From: Aliishimia sp963721175 | GTDB lineage: Bacteria; Pseudomonadota; Alphaproteobacteria; Rhodobacterales; Rhodobacteraceae | Assembly: GCA_963721175.1 (NCBI GenBank) | Contig: CAVRIG010000020.1 | Coordinates: forward strand, 248,001 to 312,000 | Direction: 5' to 3' | DNA: 64,000 bases | Shown: piece after piece, positions 8,626 through 17,934 of the stretch | Layout of the letters: every line of letters starts with the position of its first letter | Position numbering within the stretch: the first letter of the stretch is position 1 | The notes under the pieces: model-generated | Database searches by the model: none | The model's input: only the letters and a program-made list of their open reading frames with translations | Told to the model about the DNA's origin: nothing | Program-made: the position numbers and the translations under genes

Positions 8626-9963
8626 ATGGATCACCAGGCAGAGTTTGAGCGCCTCTTCCGGCTGGACTACGGGAATCTGGCGGAGTTCGGTTTTCGCTTT
8701 GCCGCCATTATCTTCGCCGGCGCTTCTTTCTACATTTACTCGGGCTGGCTCATCGTCTGGCTCTGGATTCTCGCCTACGCCACCGGACATCTCGCTCTTT
8801 ACTCGTTCCTCCGCGCACGTCGAAGGAATTGCACTCCAAAAGATCTGACCATCGCAGGCATACTCCTGACATGGACCCTCGCATGCTTCCTCTCTCTCCC
8901 CACCTATCTCATCATTCAAACGGATGATGTTATGCAGACCGGTGGCTTCGGCGCCATAATTATCACGATCGTGATCATGATCAGGCGAAGCGATACCCAG
9001 TTGTTCGTCATCCTGACCGAGATCGCCTTCGTAGCCGCTCTGACACTGACAACCCTGGCCGACGTGCTGCCGTTGGCCTCTGAGCCTTCGGCGAAGCTCA
9101 CGCTGATCGTCATTGGCGGCGCACTGGTGGCCTATTTTGCGGAGTCCTTGATTACCGCTCGCGCGCAGCGACTGGCGCTGGCCAGTCGGCACAGCCGCGA
9201 CTTGCAGGCACAAAAGATGGAGGTTTTGGGGCGCGTTGCAGGTGGCGTAGCACATGATTTCAACAATCTCCTGACCGTGATCGTAGGAAATCTCGACCTC
9301 CACGACGAGAGCACCGATCCGCAAGACAAGAAACTCTGTCTGAACAACGCTCGAACCGCCGTCAATCAGGCAGCACTGCATGTGGAGCAACTTCTGGATT
9401 ATTCGCGACGTTCCCATACAGAGCTCGATTTGACGCGTCTGAATGTCGTGCTGCAGGACGCCGCCATGGCGTCGCGGCAGCTACTGCCCACATCCGTGCC
9501 CTTGATCGTGCCATCCGGCGTGCATGACGCGTGGATCCGTGTGGATTCGTCCAAATTCGTGAGTGCATTCATGAACTTGGTCACGAATGCGCGGGATGCG
9601 CTTGGTCCAGACGGAAAGATCATCGTCACGTGCGAGACCAGCGACATGACGGTCGGCATGGTACTCGACGACACGACGTCCCTGCCACCCGGACCCTACG
9701 CGCAAGTCGCAGTCGTGGACAATGGCTCGGGCATGGCGTCCGACTTGATTGGGAAAGTCCGCGACCCGTTCTTCACCACCAAGCTCCCCGGCAAAGGGAC
9801 CGGCTTGGGCCTTCCGATGGTTGACGGGTTTTGTCGCTCCATGGGCGGCGCACTGATGCTGGACAGCAGCCGTCAAGGCACCACAGCAACGATGATCCTT
9901 CCTATCGCCGACCCGCCTGCCGAATTTTTCGATCTCCATGGGCAGGGACCTGTTTCTGTTTGA
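8626..9963 (+). CDS. Membrane sensor histidine kinase, no attached receiver
   Basis: A 445-residue protein starting at ATG 8626 (MDHQAEFERL). About six transmembrane segments fill residues 15-185. The kinase core follows: the H-box GGVAHDFNNLLTVIVGN with phospho-acceptor His210, an N-box FMNLVTNARDAL, a G1 box VVDNGSGM and a G2 box GKGTGLGLPMV. This H-box type is common in hybrid kinases that end in a receiver domain. Here the protein stops shortly after the ATPase domain, and an IS element begins 100 bp later. Whether a receiver was lost is not shown. The ligand is unknown and no response regulator is adjacent. Confidence 0.85.
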   Translation: MDHQAEFERLFRLDYGNLAEFGFRFAAIIFAGASFYIYSGWLIVWLWILAYATGHLALYSFLRARRRNCTPKDLTIAGILLTWTLACFLSLPTYLIIQTDDVMQTGGFGAIIITIVIMIRRSDTQLFVILTEIAFVAALTLTTLADVLPLASEPSAKLTLIVIGGALVAYFAESLITARAQRLALASRHSRDLQAQKMEVLGRVAGGVAHDFNNLLTVIVGNLDLHDESTDPQDKKLCLNNARTAVNQAALHVEQLLDYSRRSHTELDLTRLNVVLQDAAMASRQLLPTSVPLIVPSGVHDAWIRVDSSKFVSAFMNLVTNARDALGPDGKIIVTCETSDMTVGMVLDDTTSLPPGPYAQVAVVDNGSGMASDLIGKVRDPFFTTKLPGKGTGLGLPMVDGFCRSMGGALMLDSSRQGTTATMILPIADPPAEFFDLHGQGPVSV

Positions 9964-10063
9964 GGTGGTCGAGCAGTGCGGTTACGACAATGGGATCTTC
10001 CCCAATTCCGCGAAACTGCGGTTGGAGGTCAATGATTGCACTTTTCTTATAGCGGGCACTAAC

Positions 10064-10079
10064 CAGGGTCAGGACCCGT
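10064..10079 (+). repeat. Left terminal inverted repeat of the IS427-like element
   Basis: CAGGGTCAGGACCCGT. It pairs with 10896-10911 with one mismatch. Confidence 0.8.
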
Positions 10080-10086
10080 TTTTGTT

Positions 10087-10844
10087 TCATAGCCAGAACA
10101 AGACGGTGGCTGCGAGCGCGATGGCGGAGAGGAAGACCTTCGGACCTCGGTCGTGGCGTGTGGCACCCCTGCGCCAGTCCTTCAGGCGCCCGAACATGAT
10201 TTCGATCCGGTTGCGTCGTTTGGAGCGGCGCTTGTCGTATTCGACCGTCTTTCCGCGGGACTTCCGGCCAGGGATGCAAGGCTTCATCCCTTTGTCCTTC
10301 AATGCCTCTCTGAACCAGTCGGCGTCGTAGCCGCGGTCCCCGAGCAGCCAGTCGACATCCGGCAGGCTGCCCGGCAAAGCCCGCGCTCCGATGTAATCGC
10401 TGACCTGTCCTGCCGTTACGAAAAGGTTCAGCGGGCGTCCCTGGCTGTCGCAGATGGCGTGCAGTTTCGTGGTCATGCCGCCCTTGGTGCGCCCGATCAG
10501 GCGTCCACGCCCCCCTTTTTCACGCCCAGACCGGTCGCTGTTCGGTGGGCCTCGAGATACGTGGCGTCGATCATCACAGTCTTCCTTTCACCGTGCTCTG
10601 CGGCCGGACCTGCCATGATCCGTGCGAAGACGCCCTTGTCGCGCCACCGCTTCCAACGATTGTAGAGCGTCATGTGCGGGCCATAGTCCGCAGGCGCATC
10701 GCGCCAACGCAACCCATTGCGATTGATGAAGATAATCCCGCTCAGCACCCGACGGTCATCGACGCGCGGCTTGCCCTGGGACTTCGGGAAACAGGGCTCC
10801 AGACGCGCCATCTGCGCATCGCTCAACCAGAAGAGATCAGACAT
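10087..10844 (-). CDS. IS5/IS427-type transposase, two frames joined by a -1 frameshift
   Basis: The first frame starts at ATG 10844 (MSDLFWLSDAQMARLEP) and carries the first catalytic Asp (VMIDATYLEAHRT). It ends at 10497 just after the sequence A5G6. The second frame, -1 relative to the first, continues through GRGRLIGRTKGG and carries the second Asp (WLLGDRGYDADWF) and the Glu (RRNRIEIMFGRLKDW). The run A-AAA-AAG followed by Gs is a classic slippage site in this IS group. The full product by frameshifting would be about 250 residues. The downstream frame alone also has an internal ATG at 10476. No other defect was seen. Confidence 0.85.
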
Positions 10845-10895
10845 GTCACCGCTCGTTTTCCGAGCGATGAAATTCACGACACAACACGGAGATCA

Positions 10896-10911
10896 ATGGG
10901 TCCTGACCCTG
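10896..10911 (-). repeat. Right terminal inverted repeat of the IS427-like element
   Basis: The complement reads CAGGGTCAGGACCCAT, matching the left end at 15 of 16 positions. Confidence 0.8.
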
Positions 10912-10999
10912 AGGAGGGCGGAAGGCGCTGCCGCATCACAAAGTTGGACGTCCGTACCGAAGCGCTAACGCGACTGACCACGTAGGTAACCGCCCGGAA

Positions 11000-11645
11000 A
11001 GGCGAAACATCGCGGGATGTGGCATTCCTGTCAGGTGCCGTTTGCCTGCCGTGACGCAGCTGATCGTGAACTGGCTCTACGCCGGAAATGCCGCGGCCGT
11101 GTAGGGCGGTCCTGTGGCGCGAGAGCGCGGAGCTGGCGGCGGCGCCGATCCGGCAGGCGGTCCAAGCCGAAGGCTGCATCACGCGCCCGCGGGTCCTGCA
11201 CGCCGACAACGGCAGCCCGATGAAGGGCGCCACGATGAAGGTAACGCATGGAGAAAGCTGGGTATCAGGGCCTCCTCCAGCCGGCCGCGCGTCAGCAACG
11301 ACAACCCGCTTCTGCGAAGCCCTGTTCCGAACCTGCAAATACCGCCCGGACTGGCCGACCAAGGGCTTTGCCTCGAAGGCCGACGCCCAGGCGTGGGTGA
11401 AATCCTTCACGAACTGGTATAACGGCGAACACCTTCACAGCGCCATCCGCTTCGTCACGCCGGAAGCGCGCCACGCTGGGCACGACGTCGCGACGCTCGC
11501 CAGCCGCGCCAGTCTCCATGCAAAGGCACGGGCGCAAAACCCGGAACGCCGGTCAGGCAAAGCCCGCAACTGGCAACCCGCCGGACCCGTCTGGCTCAAC
11601 CCAGAACGCGAAATCAGCGTCCCTGAAACCAGAGAAGCCGCATGA
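11000..11645 (+). pseudogene. IS3-family transposase OrfB relic
   Basis: The integrase core is recognisable: RESAELAAAPIRQAV, VLHADNGSPMKGATM with the second catalytic Asp, ALFRTCKYRPDWPTKGF with the Glu just before it, and WYNGEHLHSAIRFVTPEARH. The stretch that should read SRPRVSNDNP lies in another frame (about 11245-11310), so two compensating frameshifts are present. The region carrying the first Asp, upstream of 11088, is degraded by stops. No intact OrfA or inverted repeats were found. It ends 15 bp from the parA relic and may have truncated that gene. Confidence 0.75.
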
Positions 11646-11667
11646 AATCGGCGGACAACTCCTTTGA

Positions 11668-12085
11668 CAAACACCGCACCTTCGCCGGCAGCCTCTCGGG
11701 GCGGTAGGGGCGCTACTCGCGTCCCGCCGCGCCCTCGGCGGCGAAATGGCTGCGCAGTTCCAGCACCTCCTCCAGCGTCGAACCATTTCGAACCGCCTTC
11801 GCCCGTGCCCTCCGGCAGGTCGGGATGGGCCTTCAGAACGCGGCGGAAATGCGCGGGCGCCACTGGAATCAGACAGCGGCAGATCTCCCAGGTGGAGAAC
11901 CGCCGGAGCCGCTTTTGCCCGTCAGGGGCATAGCCGCGGCGGGCAAGGTCGTCGCGGCCTCGCGCGGCGAAGCTCGCGGCCCGCGCAAACCGCGGGGTGG
12001 AGACGGGCTCGGAAAGCTTCTCAGCCGCCTTCGCCGGGTCTATGTTGAAGTAGGCGGGTGACGCAGGATGGTCTTTCATGGCCAT
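11668..12085 (-). pseudogene. parA: Plasmid partition ATPase ParA, N-terminal relic
   Basis: The frame starts at ATG 12085 (a second ATG is at 12079) and reads the N-terminal region of Rhodobacterales-type plasmid ParA: STWEICRCLIPVAPAHFRRVL, HPDLPEGTGEGGSKWF. A frameshift near 11780 moves the reading to LEEVLELRSHFAAEGA, then a TAG interrupts before RPYRPERLPAKV. Homology stops where the Walker-type ATPase domain should begin. The gene is thus frameshifted, nonsense-mutated and truncated. It lies head-to-head with the repA relic, an arrangement expected for a plasmid replication and partition region. Confidence 0.7.
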
Positions 12086-12224
12086 GCTCGGGCCTCTCTG
12101 ATGCCAGCTATTCCGCCTGATGTTTGTCCGAACATCGCATATCGAGGTGCCAAAAAGGAATCGTCCGTCATGGCCCGTATCGCCACGAAACCGACCTGAA
12201 GGGCACCAAACCGTTCAATCTCTT

Positions 12225-12240
12225 AGAATCTTTAGATTCT
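12225..12240. repeat. AT-rich palindrome between parA and repA relics
   Basis: AGAATC-TTTA-GATTCT is a perfect 6-bp inverted repeat in a short AT-rich patch between the divergent parA and repA relics. Its position suggests part of an old replication origin or of a repA/parA control region. That role is inferred from context only. Confidence 0.4.
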
Positions 12241-12313
12241 TTTAAGTACGGAAACCGCAGCGATAAGAACGATTCCCAGGGACAGGCTCACGGGCCCGCT
12301 GCGCCGGGAAAGC

Positions 12314-13477
12314 GTGAAGAAGAACGTGGCGGCGATCCACGTCTCCGGCAAGCTGTCGCTGTTGCAGCGGAAGCTCGAACGTGCTGCTGCTCAACGCCTA
12401 CGACACGCTGACGACGCAGCGCGCGCACCGGATCGACGCACGGACGCTCTGCCTGATGGTTGGCTGCAATTCCAACGACACCGAGACGCTGAAGGCCTCG
12501 CTCCGGGGCCTCGCGGAGACGGTGGCCGAGTGGGACATGCTGGACGAGAAGGGGCGGCAGGAATGGGGCGTCTCCGCGCTCCTTTCCTATGCCAAGCTGA
12601 AGGAAGGGATCTGCGAATACGCCTGTTCTCCCGCGCTCGCCAACAAGATGCACGACCCGAAGGTCTTTGCTCTCATCAACCTCAACATCCAGCGCAAGTT
12701 CACTGGCGGGCACGCCTTGGCGCTCTACGAAAACTGCTTCCGCTTCGTTGGCACGGGATCGACGGCCTGGTGGCCGCTGGGGATCTTCCGCCGTCTGATG
12801 GGGGTGGACGGATCCGACTACTACCAGACATTCAAGCACCTCAACGCCAAGATCATCAAGCCGGCGGTCAAGGAGGTCAACAAGGTCTCCGACATCGTGG
12901 TGACACCGGAACTGCGCCGGGAGGGCAGGGCGGTGAGCCACATCCGCTTTCGCATCGCGCGCAACCCGCAGCTTGCCATTCTCGATCTCGACGACGGGGG
13001 AGGCGGCGCGCAAGGGCGCGGTATATGCCGATTTCCGGGACCTGGGGGTTAGCGACCGGTTGGCGCGGCAGTGGATCCGGCAGCATGGGGAGGAGTATGT
13101 CGCCGGCAAGCTGGCTTATGTGAGCGGGCGGGGCGACGTGAAGAGCCCGGTCGGTTATCTCAGTGCGGCGATCGCGCAGGATTTCGATACGGGTGCTGCC
13201 GGGGCAGGGGGAGGCGGCAGGGGAGGCGCCGCCTGATCCCGCGATGCTGGCGCGGGTGGCGCGGCTGCGCCGGGTGCAGGCGGCGGTGCAGGGCCGGGCC
13301 CCGACGCAGAGGGACGCGGAACGCAAGCTTTTTGCCAGCCGCCTGACGGATCCCGGCCTGCGCGCGGATTTCGATCGCCATGGCTGGATGTCAGCGCGCA
13401 ATGCGCAGGCGATCGTCGAGTTTTGGGACGAGATGGCGCCGGAGCAGATGGCGGAGGATCCCGAGGGTCGGGAGTGA
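12314..13477 (+). pseudogene. repA: Plasmid replication initiator RepA, multiply frameshifted
   Basis: Four pieces in different frames together cover a Rep_3-like/Rhodobacterales RepA initiator. Piece 1 is KKNVAAIHVSGKLSLLQRK from GTG 12314. Piece 2, after a break near 12375, starts LLLNAYDTLTTQRAHRIDAR and runs through YALYENC-like ALALYENCFRFV, AKIIKPAVKEVNKVSDIVVT and ARNPQLAIL. Piece 3, after a break near 13000, is GAVYADFRDLGVSDRLARQW and VKSPVGYLSAAI. Piece 4, after a break near 13215, is DAERKLFASRLTDPGL and the C-terminus. Coverage is nearly full length, so this is an old replicon that lost function by small indels. Confidence 0.75.
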
Positions 13478-13572
13478 CGGGGAGTGGGCTCCAAGCATGC
13501 CGACCCGTGCCCACCAGGCGTTGCGATTTCATTGGTTGAAAGGGAACCGGCCGGGGCTGGATCACACGACGC

Positions 13573-14541
13573 TCAAAGCCCTTCGAAAACCGTCTCCGCA
13601 CCGGGATGCCGCGGCGCCGTTACGCCGGCATCCCGGATCGCGTCGAGTTCCAGTTCACCGATCACGGGCGCCGCTTCGCGAAGCGCTTCACGGTTGCCGA
13701 TGACCTCGGACGCAAAAAGTTCGACGATCTCGTCCTCCATATCCGCGCGGGTCAGCATGGTCGCCATGACCGAGAAGGTCGGAATGTCCCGCAGCCCGGA
13801 GTCGGGGTAGATCGACGCCAGGATCATGTCTGGTGAGTAGTCGGGGTTGTCTTCGAGGAAAGCTCCAAGCGCTGACCCGCCCACAGGCACGATCGTGACA
13901 TCGCAGGTTCTCAGCGCGTTCGCGATGGATGAGGCCGGATGACCGATCACGAGGAGTGCGGCATCCAGCGTGCCGTTGCAGAGCGAGGCGATCGCGACGG
14001 GCGTGGTGTGCTCGGTCAGTTCCGCGAAGTCACCGCTCTTGACGTTCAGCGCCTCGGCCAGACGTTCGAATGTGGCGCGGCGTCCCGAGGTCGACGGCCC
14101 TCGATCGACCCGCTTGCCCCGAATATCCATGGACGAACGTATTCCGGAATCCGTTCGCACCATCAGTGTCAACTGCTCCGGATACAGCGCAAGAACGCTC
14201 CGGATCTCACGCTGCGGGCCGGCAGCGGCAAACGGTCCGGTTCCTTCCCATGCGGCTCGCTGGGCGTCGGATTGCACGAGTGCGAAGTCGAGGTCGCCCC
14301 GGCTCAGGCCGAAAATGTTGTAGAGCGAGCCCGGGGTGGGATCGGGGCTGCAGCGAATGGTCGAACCATGCTTCGAATTCACCCCGTCGCAGATGGCCTG
14401 GACCGCGTCGTAATAGGCGCCGTTGAGCCCTCCGGCGCCGAACGTGATGACGCGCATGTCTTGCGCCTGCGCGCATTCGAGTCCCAAGAGAGTCATTCCG
14501 GCCGCGGCAACGGCGTGGCAAAGACGGTTTCTTCTAGACAT
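13573..14541 (-). CDS. TAXI family TRAP transporter solute-binding protein
   Basis: A 322-residue periplasmic protein. ATG 14541 (MSRRNRL) is preferred over the one 15 bp upstream because GGAAAGG lies 6 bp before it. The signal peptide ends at about residue 26 (CAQAQ). The mature part has the family pattern: ITFGAGGLNGAYYDAVQAICDGVN, a C-S-P-D-P-T-P-G-S segment, DLDFALVQSDAQ, RGKRVDRGPSTSGRRATFERL, and CNGTLDAALLVIGHPA. TAXI proteins bind substrates for a fused TRAP membrane subunit, but no such subunit is nearby. It is divergent from the DUF4239 gene, and its ligand is unknown. Confidence 0.85.
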   Translation of the reverse strand: MSRRNRLCHAVAAAGMTLLGLECAQAQDMRVITFGAGGLNGAYYDAVQAICDGVNSKHGSTIRCSPDPTPGSLYNIFGLSRGDLDFALVQSDAQRAAWEGTGPFAAAGPQREIRSVLALYPEQLTLMVRTDSGIRSSMDIRGKRVDRGPSTSGRRATFERLAEALNVKSGDFAELTEHTTPVAIASLCNGTLDAALLVIGHPASSIANALRTCDVTIVPVGGSALGAFLEDNPDYSPDMILASIYPDSGLRDIPTFSVMATMLTRADMEDEIVELFASEVIGNREALREAAPVIGELELDAIRDAGVTAPRHPGAETVFEGL

Positions 14542-14601
14542 ATTCGACCTTTCCATGTGAGCTACGATAGCTTGATAAGCTGCCGAGGGAACAGCCGTAA
14601 A

Positions 14602-15402
14602 ATGCCCGATTTCGTGTACGACATCCCGTCACGGGAATTGGCGTTCTGGTTTTCGTTGCTGGCGGTCGGTGCGGTGATCTTCGGACTTGTGGTTGTCAAG
14701 CCGATCCTGCGGATCGTCTTTGGCACCGGGCCGGGATTCAACGAATCCGTGGCGTTCGGCGGCTCCGGATTCAACCTGTTCTACGGCCTGCTCCTTGGCC
14801 TCCTCACCGTTTCCGCCTACCAGAACAGCGAGCACGTCGAGCAGGCGATCCTGTCCGAAGCGAGTGCGCTCGGAAGCCTTTACGCGGACATGGAGAGCTA
14901 CCCCGAGCCGGTCCGGTCCGAGGTCAAGAAGATGCTGAGGGACTACGTGCTCTTTACTGTCTACCGGGATTGGGACGCACATCGGCGCGGCGAATACCTC
15001 GATGGTGGGGGGCACCGCGCCGATGCCGTTCGCCAACGGCTGGCCGATTTCGAACCTCGGACGGATGGCGAAGCGATCCTGCACCAGGCCGTCGTGTCCG
15101 GCTTCCGCGATTTCAGCGATGCCCGGCAGACGCGGCTCGCCGGCGTGATCACGCAAATTCCGAACGTGCTCTGGTACGCAGTCATGGTGGGCGCGGCGAT
15201 CAACGTCATGCTCTTCGTGCTTCTGAAGATGCGCCTGCGCCAGCAGCTTTTGCTGGGGGTCATCACGTCGTTCTTCCTTGGCGTGATCCTTTACGTCATT
15301 GTCGAACTCGACGATCCGCTCCGCGGCGAGGCGGGTCTGGACCCGGACGCGCTTCGGCTGCTCTGGGAGCGGCAGATGATCTGGGATGAGGGGACGCTAT
15401 GA
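14602..15402 (+). CDS. DUF4239 (bestrophin-like) membrane protein
   Basis: A 266-residue protein starting at ATG 14602 (MPDFVYDIPSRELAF). Two N-terminal helices (about residues 12-33 and 54-70) flank the family-like FGGSGFNLFYGLLLG. A charged soluble middle follows with SALGSLYADMESYPEPVRSEVK, and two C-terminal helices lie near residues 192-208 and 214-234. This is the DUF4239 layout, sometimes called bestrophin-like. Function is unknown. The AIM24 gene follows 18 bp later on the same strand. Confidence 0.75.
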   Translation: MPDFVYDIPSRELAFWFSLLAVGAVIFGLVVVKPILRIVFGTGPGFNESVAFGGSGFNLFYGLLLGLLTVSAYQNSEHVEQAILSEASALGSLYADMESYPEPVRSEVKKMLRDYVLFTVYRDWDAHRRGEYLDGGGHRADAVRQRLADFEPRTDGEAILHQAVVSGFRDFSDARQTRLAGVITQIPNVLWYAVMVGAAINVMLFVLLKMRLRQQLLLGVITSFFLGVILYVIVELDDPLRGEAGLDPDALRLLWERQMIWDEGTL

Positions 15403-15420
15403 CGGGGTCGGGGCAAGGTC

Positions 15421-16101
15421 GTGGCTGAGTTTGCGACACGGGAAGTCGAGGGTATGCGGCAGGTCGCGATCGAGATCCGCGGCGAAGCTGTCCGGGCCCG
15501 TGCCGGTGCGATGTCGAACATGCAGGGAGACATCACCCTCACGCCGCGGCTGCCGACCTTGGGCGACATCGTCAGGTCGGTCTTTACCAGCGAGGCGCGT
15601 ATCCGGCCGCATTTCACCGGGACCGGCCGCATTCTCCTTCAGCCGTCGCTCTCCGGCTATCATGTGTTCGATGTTCGGGACGGCGAAAGCTGGATCATGG
15701 AGCCGGGAATCTACTGGGCTTCGGAGGCCGCGATCTCGCTCGGTCTCCGGCGCGAGCGCTTCTGGCCCAGCCTCTGGGCGGGCGACGGGCTGCTGGTGTG
15801 GAAATCGACACTTTCGGGAGCGGGCCGCGCGGCGATCAACGCACCCGGCCCCGTGGAGATGCTGGAACTCGATGGCGAAGAACTGCGGGTCCAGGGACGG
15901 CTGGTCCTCGGACGCACCGACGGTCTGCACTTCACGTCGGAGCGGGCTGCCAGTTTTCCGCGCAATTTCATCTCCGGTCAGAAGCGTCTCCGCGTCTACA
16001 AGGGAAAAGGGCGCCTGCTCGTCAGCTGGACGCCGTACTGGAACCACCACATGTACCAGTACATGACGGGCGAAGACATCGAAGGGTCGATCTTCGAGTA
16101 A
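15421..16101 (+). CDS. AIM24 family protein
   Basis: A 226-residue beta-rich protein with the AIM24/TIGR00266-like pattern: VRARAGAMSNMQGDITLTPRLP near the start and FTGTGRILLQPS, then WIMEPGIYWAS and RVYKGKGRLLVSWTPYWNHH. GTG 15421 is taken as the start, with a purine-rich GGGGCAAG before it. No ATG in frame gives a longer protein. There are no membrane helices or signal. The molecular role of bacterial AIM24 proteins is not established. It follows the DUF4239 gene closely and is probably co-transcribed with it. Confidence 0.75.
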   Translation: MAEFATREVEGMRQVAIEIRGEAVRARAGAMSNMQGDITLTPRLPTLGDIVRSVFTSEARIRPHFTGTGRILLQPSLSGYHVFDVRDGESWIMEPGIYWASEAAISLGLRRERFWPSLWAGDGLLVWKSTLSGAGRAAINAPGPVEMLELDGEELRVQGRLVLGRTDGLHFTSERAASFPRNFISGQKRLRVYKGKGRLLVSWTPYWNHHMYQYMTGEDIEGSIFE

Positions 16102-16297
16102 CCGTCGGCTCTCCGCAATCGATGCATCGGCACCGGACCACGGGAACCGCGTCCGGTGAGCAGATATCTGCCAGTGCGGTGCACAATCACGATGCCACTG
16201 CGCGCGATGAGGCCGCGACGCCATCTTCGTGCCCCTCCAAGCTTGCGTGGCCCCCGCCGCGTTGTTAACGGTAAAGCCGCGGAACAGGGGATCATCG

Positions 16298-17791
16298 ATG
16301 ACGAGAGCTTTCAGTAATTTTGGCGCGGCGCTGTTTGCCTTTTTCATTCTTGTCTTAGCGGCGCCGCTTGCGGCCCAGGACACGGCCGCACCGAGCGGAG
16401 ATGCGGCCGGCGCGGAGGCACCAGCCGATGACGCGTCCCAGGACCCGCCTCCGGAAGAGGCGGCGGAAGCCACGGTCGAACTCCCGTCCCGACTGGCCGA
16501 CCCCAACATCCCGGTGGAGGAGCTGGTGCTTCGGCTGATACCTCTGACTGCGGATCAGCTTGCAGCACTTGCGGACGAGTGGCTGGCCATCGTCCAGGGC
16601 GTGACCGAGGATGTCATCGACACGCAGATCGAGATCAGAGCCGCCGATGGCGATCCCGCGCCCGACGTGCTCGAGCGCCTGACCGACCTGACCAGTCTGC
16701 GGGCAGGGCTGTTCGAAAAGTACTCGTCCGTGGTCGACAGTTTCGAGAAGAAGGGAGGCGCGCCCGAGGCGGTCGCCTCATACCGGGCGTACCGGAATGC
16801 CATCATCGTCGAGGAAACGCAGGCCGCCGACTGGCGCACGCTCCTCTCGCGGACGATCGACTGGACCACGGACCGCGATGGCGGCATCCAGCTGGCGATC
16901 GACGTCGCCATCGTCGTTGTTTCCCTGATCGGTCTCTTCATCGTCGCTCGGATCGTGCGCGGCTTCGCCAGCCGCTGGATCCGCCGGATACCCGACCTGT
17001 CGAAGCTGCTGCAGGCCTTTCTCGTGCTGGCGATCTATTGGTTGACGGTCGCCTTTGGCCTGATGATCGTGCTCTCCGCGCTCGGTGTCGACGTGACGCC
17101 GCTCTTCGCCCTGATTGGTGGTGCCTCCTTCATCATGGCCTTCGCGCTGCAGGACACGCTGGGGAACCTCGCCGCCGGTCTCATGATCATGATCAACCAT
17201 CCGTTCGACGAGGGCGACTACGTCGACGTCGGCGGAACCGCCGGAACGGTGAAATCGGTTTCGGTCGTCTCCACCACCATCACCACGCCGGACAACCAGG
17301 TGATCGTGATCCCGAATTCGAAGGTCTGGGGCAACATCATCACCAACGTCACGGCCAGCGACACCCGCCGCGTCGATCTGACCTTCGGGATCGGATACGA
17401 CGATTCGATCGAGGATGCGCATCGCGTGCTCGAGGAAACGGTTCGCGCGCACCCGATGGTCCTGAAGGATCCCGAGCCGGTGGTCCGCGTGAACAGCCTT
17501 GGCGCCAGTTCCGTCGATTTCGTCTGCAGGCCATGGGTGAACGCCGACGATTACTGGGCGGTCTACTGGGACCTGACGCGGCAGGTGAAGGAGAATTTCG
17601 ACAAGGCCGGGATCTCAATTCCCTATCCGCAGACCGACATGCACATCCACATGGTGGGCAACGCGCCACCCGACCACAAGCCCGGCGGTGCAGGCGCTTC
17701 GTTTCCACCGGCAGAGACGGTTGGCGACACGGCCGCCCAGCGATACGCTGCCGGTGACACCGGACATGATGAGGACGACGGCGCGCGGTAA
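16298..17791 (+). CDS. MscS-type small-conductance mechanosensitive channel
   Basis: A 497-residue protein from ATG 16298 (MTRAFSNFGAAL). The signal peptide ends around residue 26 (AAPLAAQ). A periplasmic acidic domain follows (about 27-210), then three helices between 211 and 315, the last being the pore helix with a Gly/Ala pattern (GGASFIMAFALQDTLGNLAAGLMIMI). The beta-domain reads FDEGDYVDVGGTAGTVKSV and VIPNSKVWGNIITN, and the C-terminal alpha/beta domain follows. MscS channels release solutes on hypo-osmotic shock. The extra periplasmic N-terminal domain puts it in the larger YbdG/YjeP-like class rather than minimal MscS. Confidence 0.9.
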   Translation: MTRAFSNFGAALFAFFILVLAAPLAAQDTAAPSGDAAGAEAPADDASQDPPPEEAAEATVELPSRLADPNIPVEELVLRLIPLTADQLAALADEWLAIVQGVTEDVIDTQIEIRAADGDPAPDVLERLTDLTSLRAGLFEKYSSVVDSFEKKGGAPEAVASYRAYRNAIIVEETQAADWRTLLSRTIDWTTDRDGGIQLAIDVAIVVVSLIGLFIVARIVRGFASRWIRRIPDLSKLLQAFLVLAIYWLTVAFGLMIVLSALGVDVTPLFALIGGASFIMAFALQDTLGNLAAGLMIMINHPFDEGDYVDVGGTAGTVKSVSVVSTTITTPDNQVIVIPNSKVWGNIITNVTASDTRRVDLTFGIGYDDSIEDAHRVLEETVRAHPMVLKDPEPVVRVNSLGASSVDFVCRPWVNADDYWAVYWDLTRQVKENFDKAGISIPYPQTDMHIHMVGNAPPDHKPGGAGASFPPAETVGDTAAQRYAAGDTGHDEDDGAR

Positions 17792-17934
17792 GCTCGGGAT
17801 CCATCCATCACCGCGCCCGTTTCTGACGGCGGCGGAATTGCCCGGCAATGCCTTCGGCCACAGACAGCGCGCCTACCTTCAAGATGAAGATCGTGGCTTT
17901 CACGACCTCTAACTTCAGTCTGGTCTCGACGGCC

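Larger units (their letters stand above)
10064..10911 (-). mobile_element. IS5-family element, IS427-like, about 848 bp
   Basis: Terminal inverted repeats of 16 bp bound the element: CAGGGTCAGGACCCGT at the left, and at the right a sequence whose complement reads CAGGGTCAGGACCCAT (15 of 16 match). Between them lies one transposase gene in two overlapping frames, as in the IS427 group. No clear target-site duplication was seen. Both catalytic halves are intact, so the element could be functional. It sits between the sensor kinase and an IS3 relic. Confidence 0.8.

Noticed and set aside
9902..10063. C-terminal remnant of another gene on the minus strand after the sensor kinase
   Set aside because: The frame reads plausible residues for about 50 codons but starts inside the IS element and has no recognised family.
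17834..17860. Possible fourth copy of the palindromic insert (ATTGCCCGGCA near the MscS/GDPD gap)
   Set aside because: Only 11 bases match the conserved 3' end; there is no hairpin core and no GAGAGG end, and it does not interrupt a gene.
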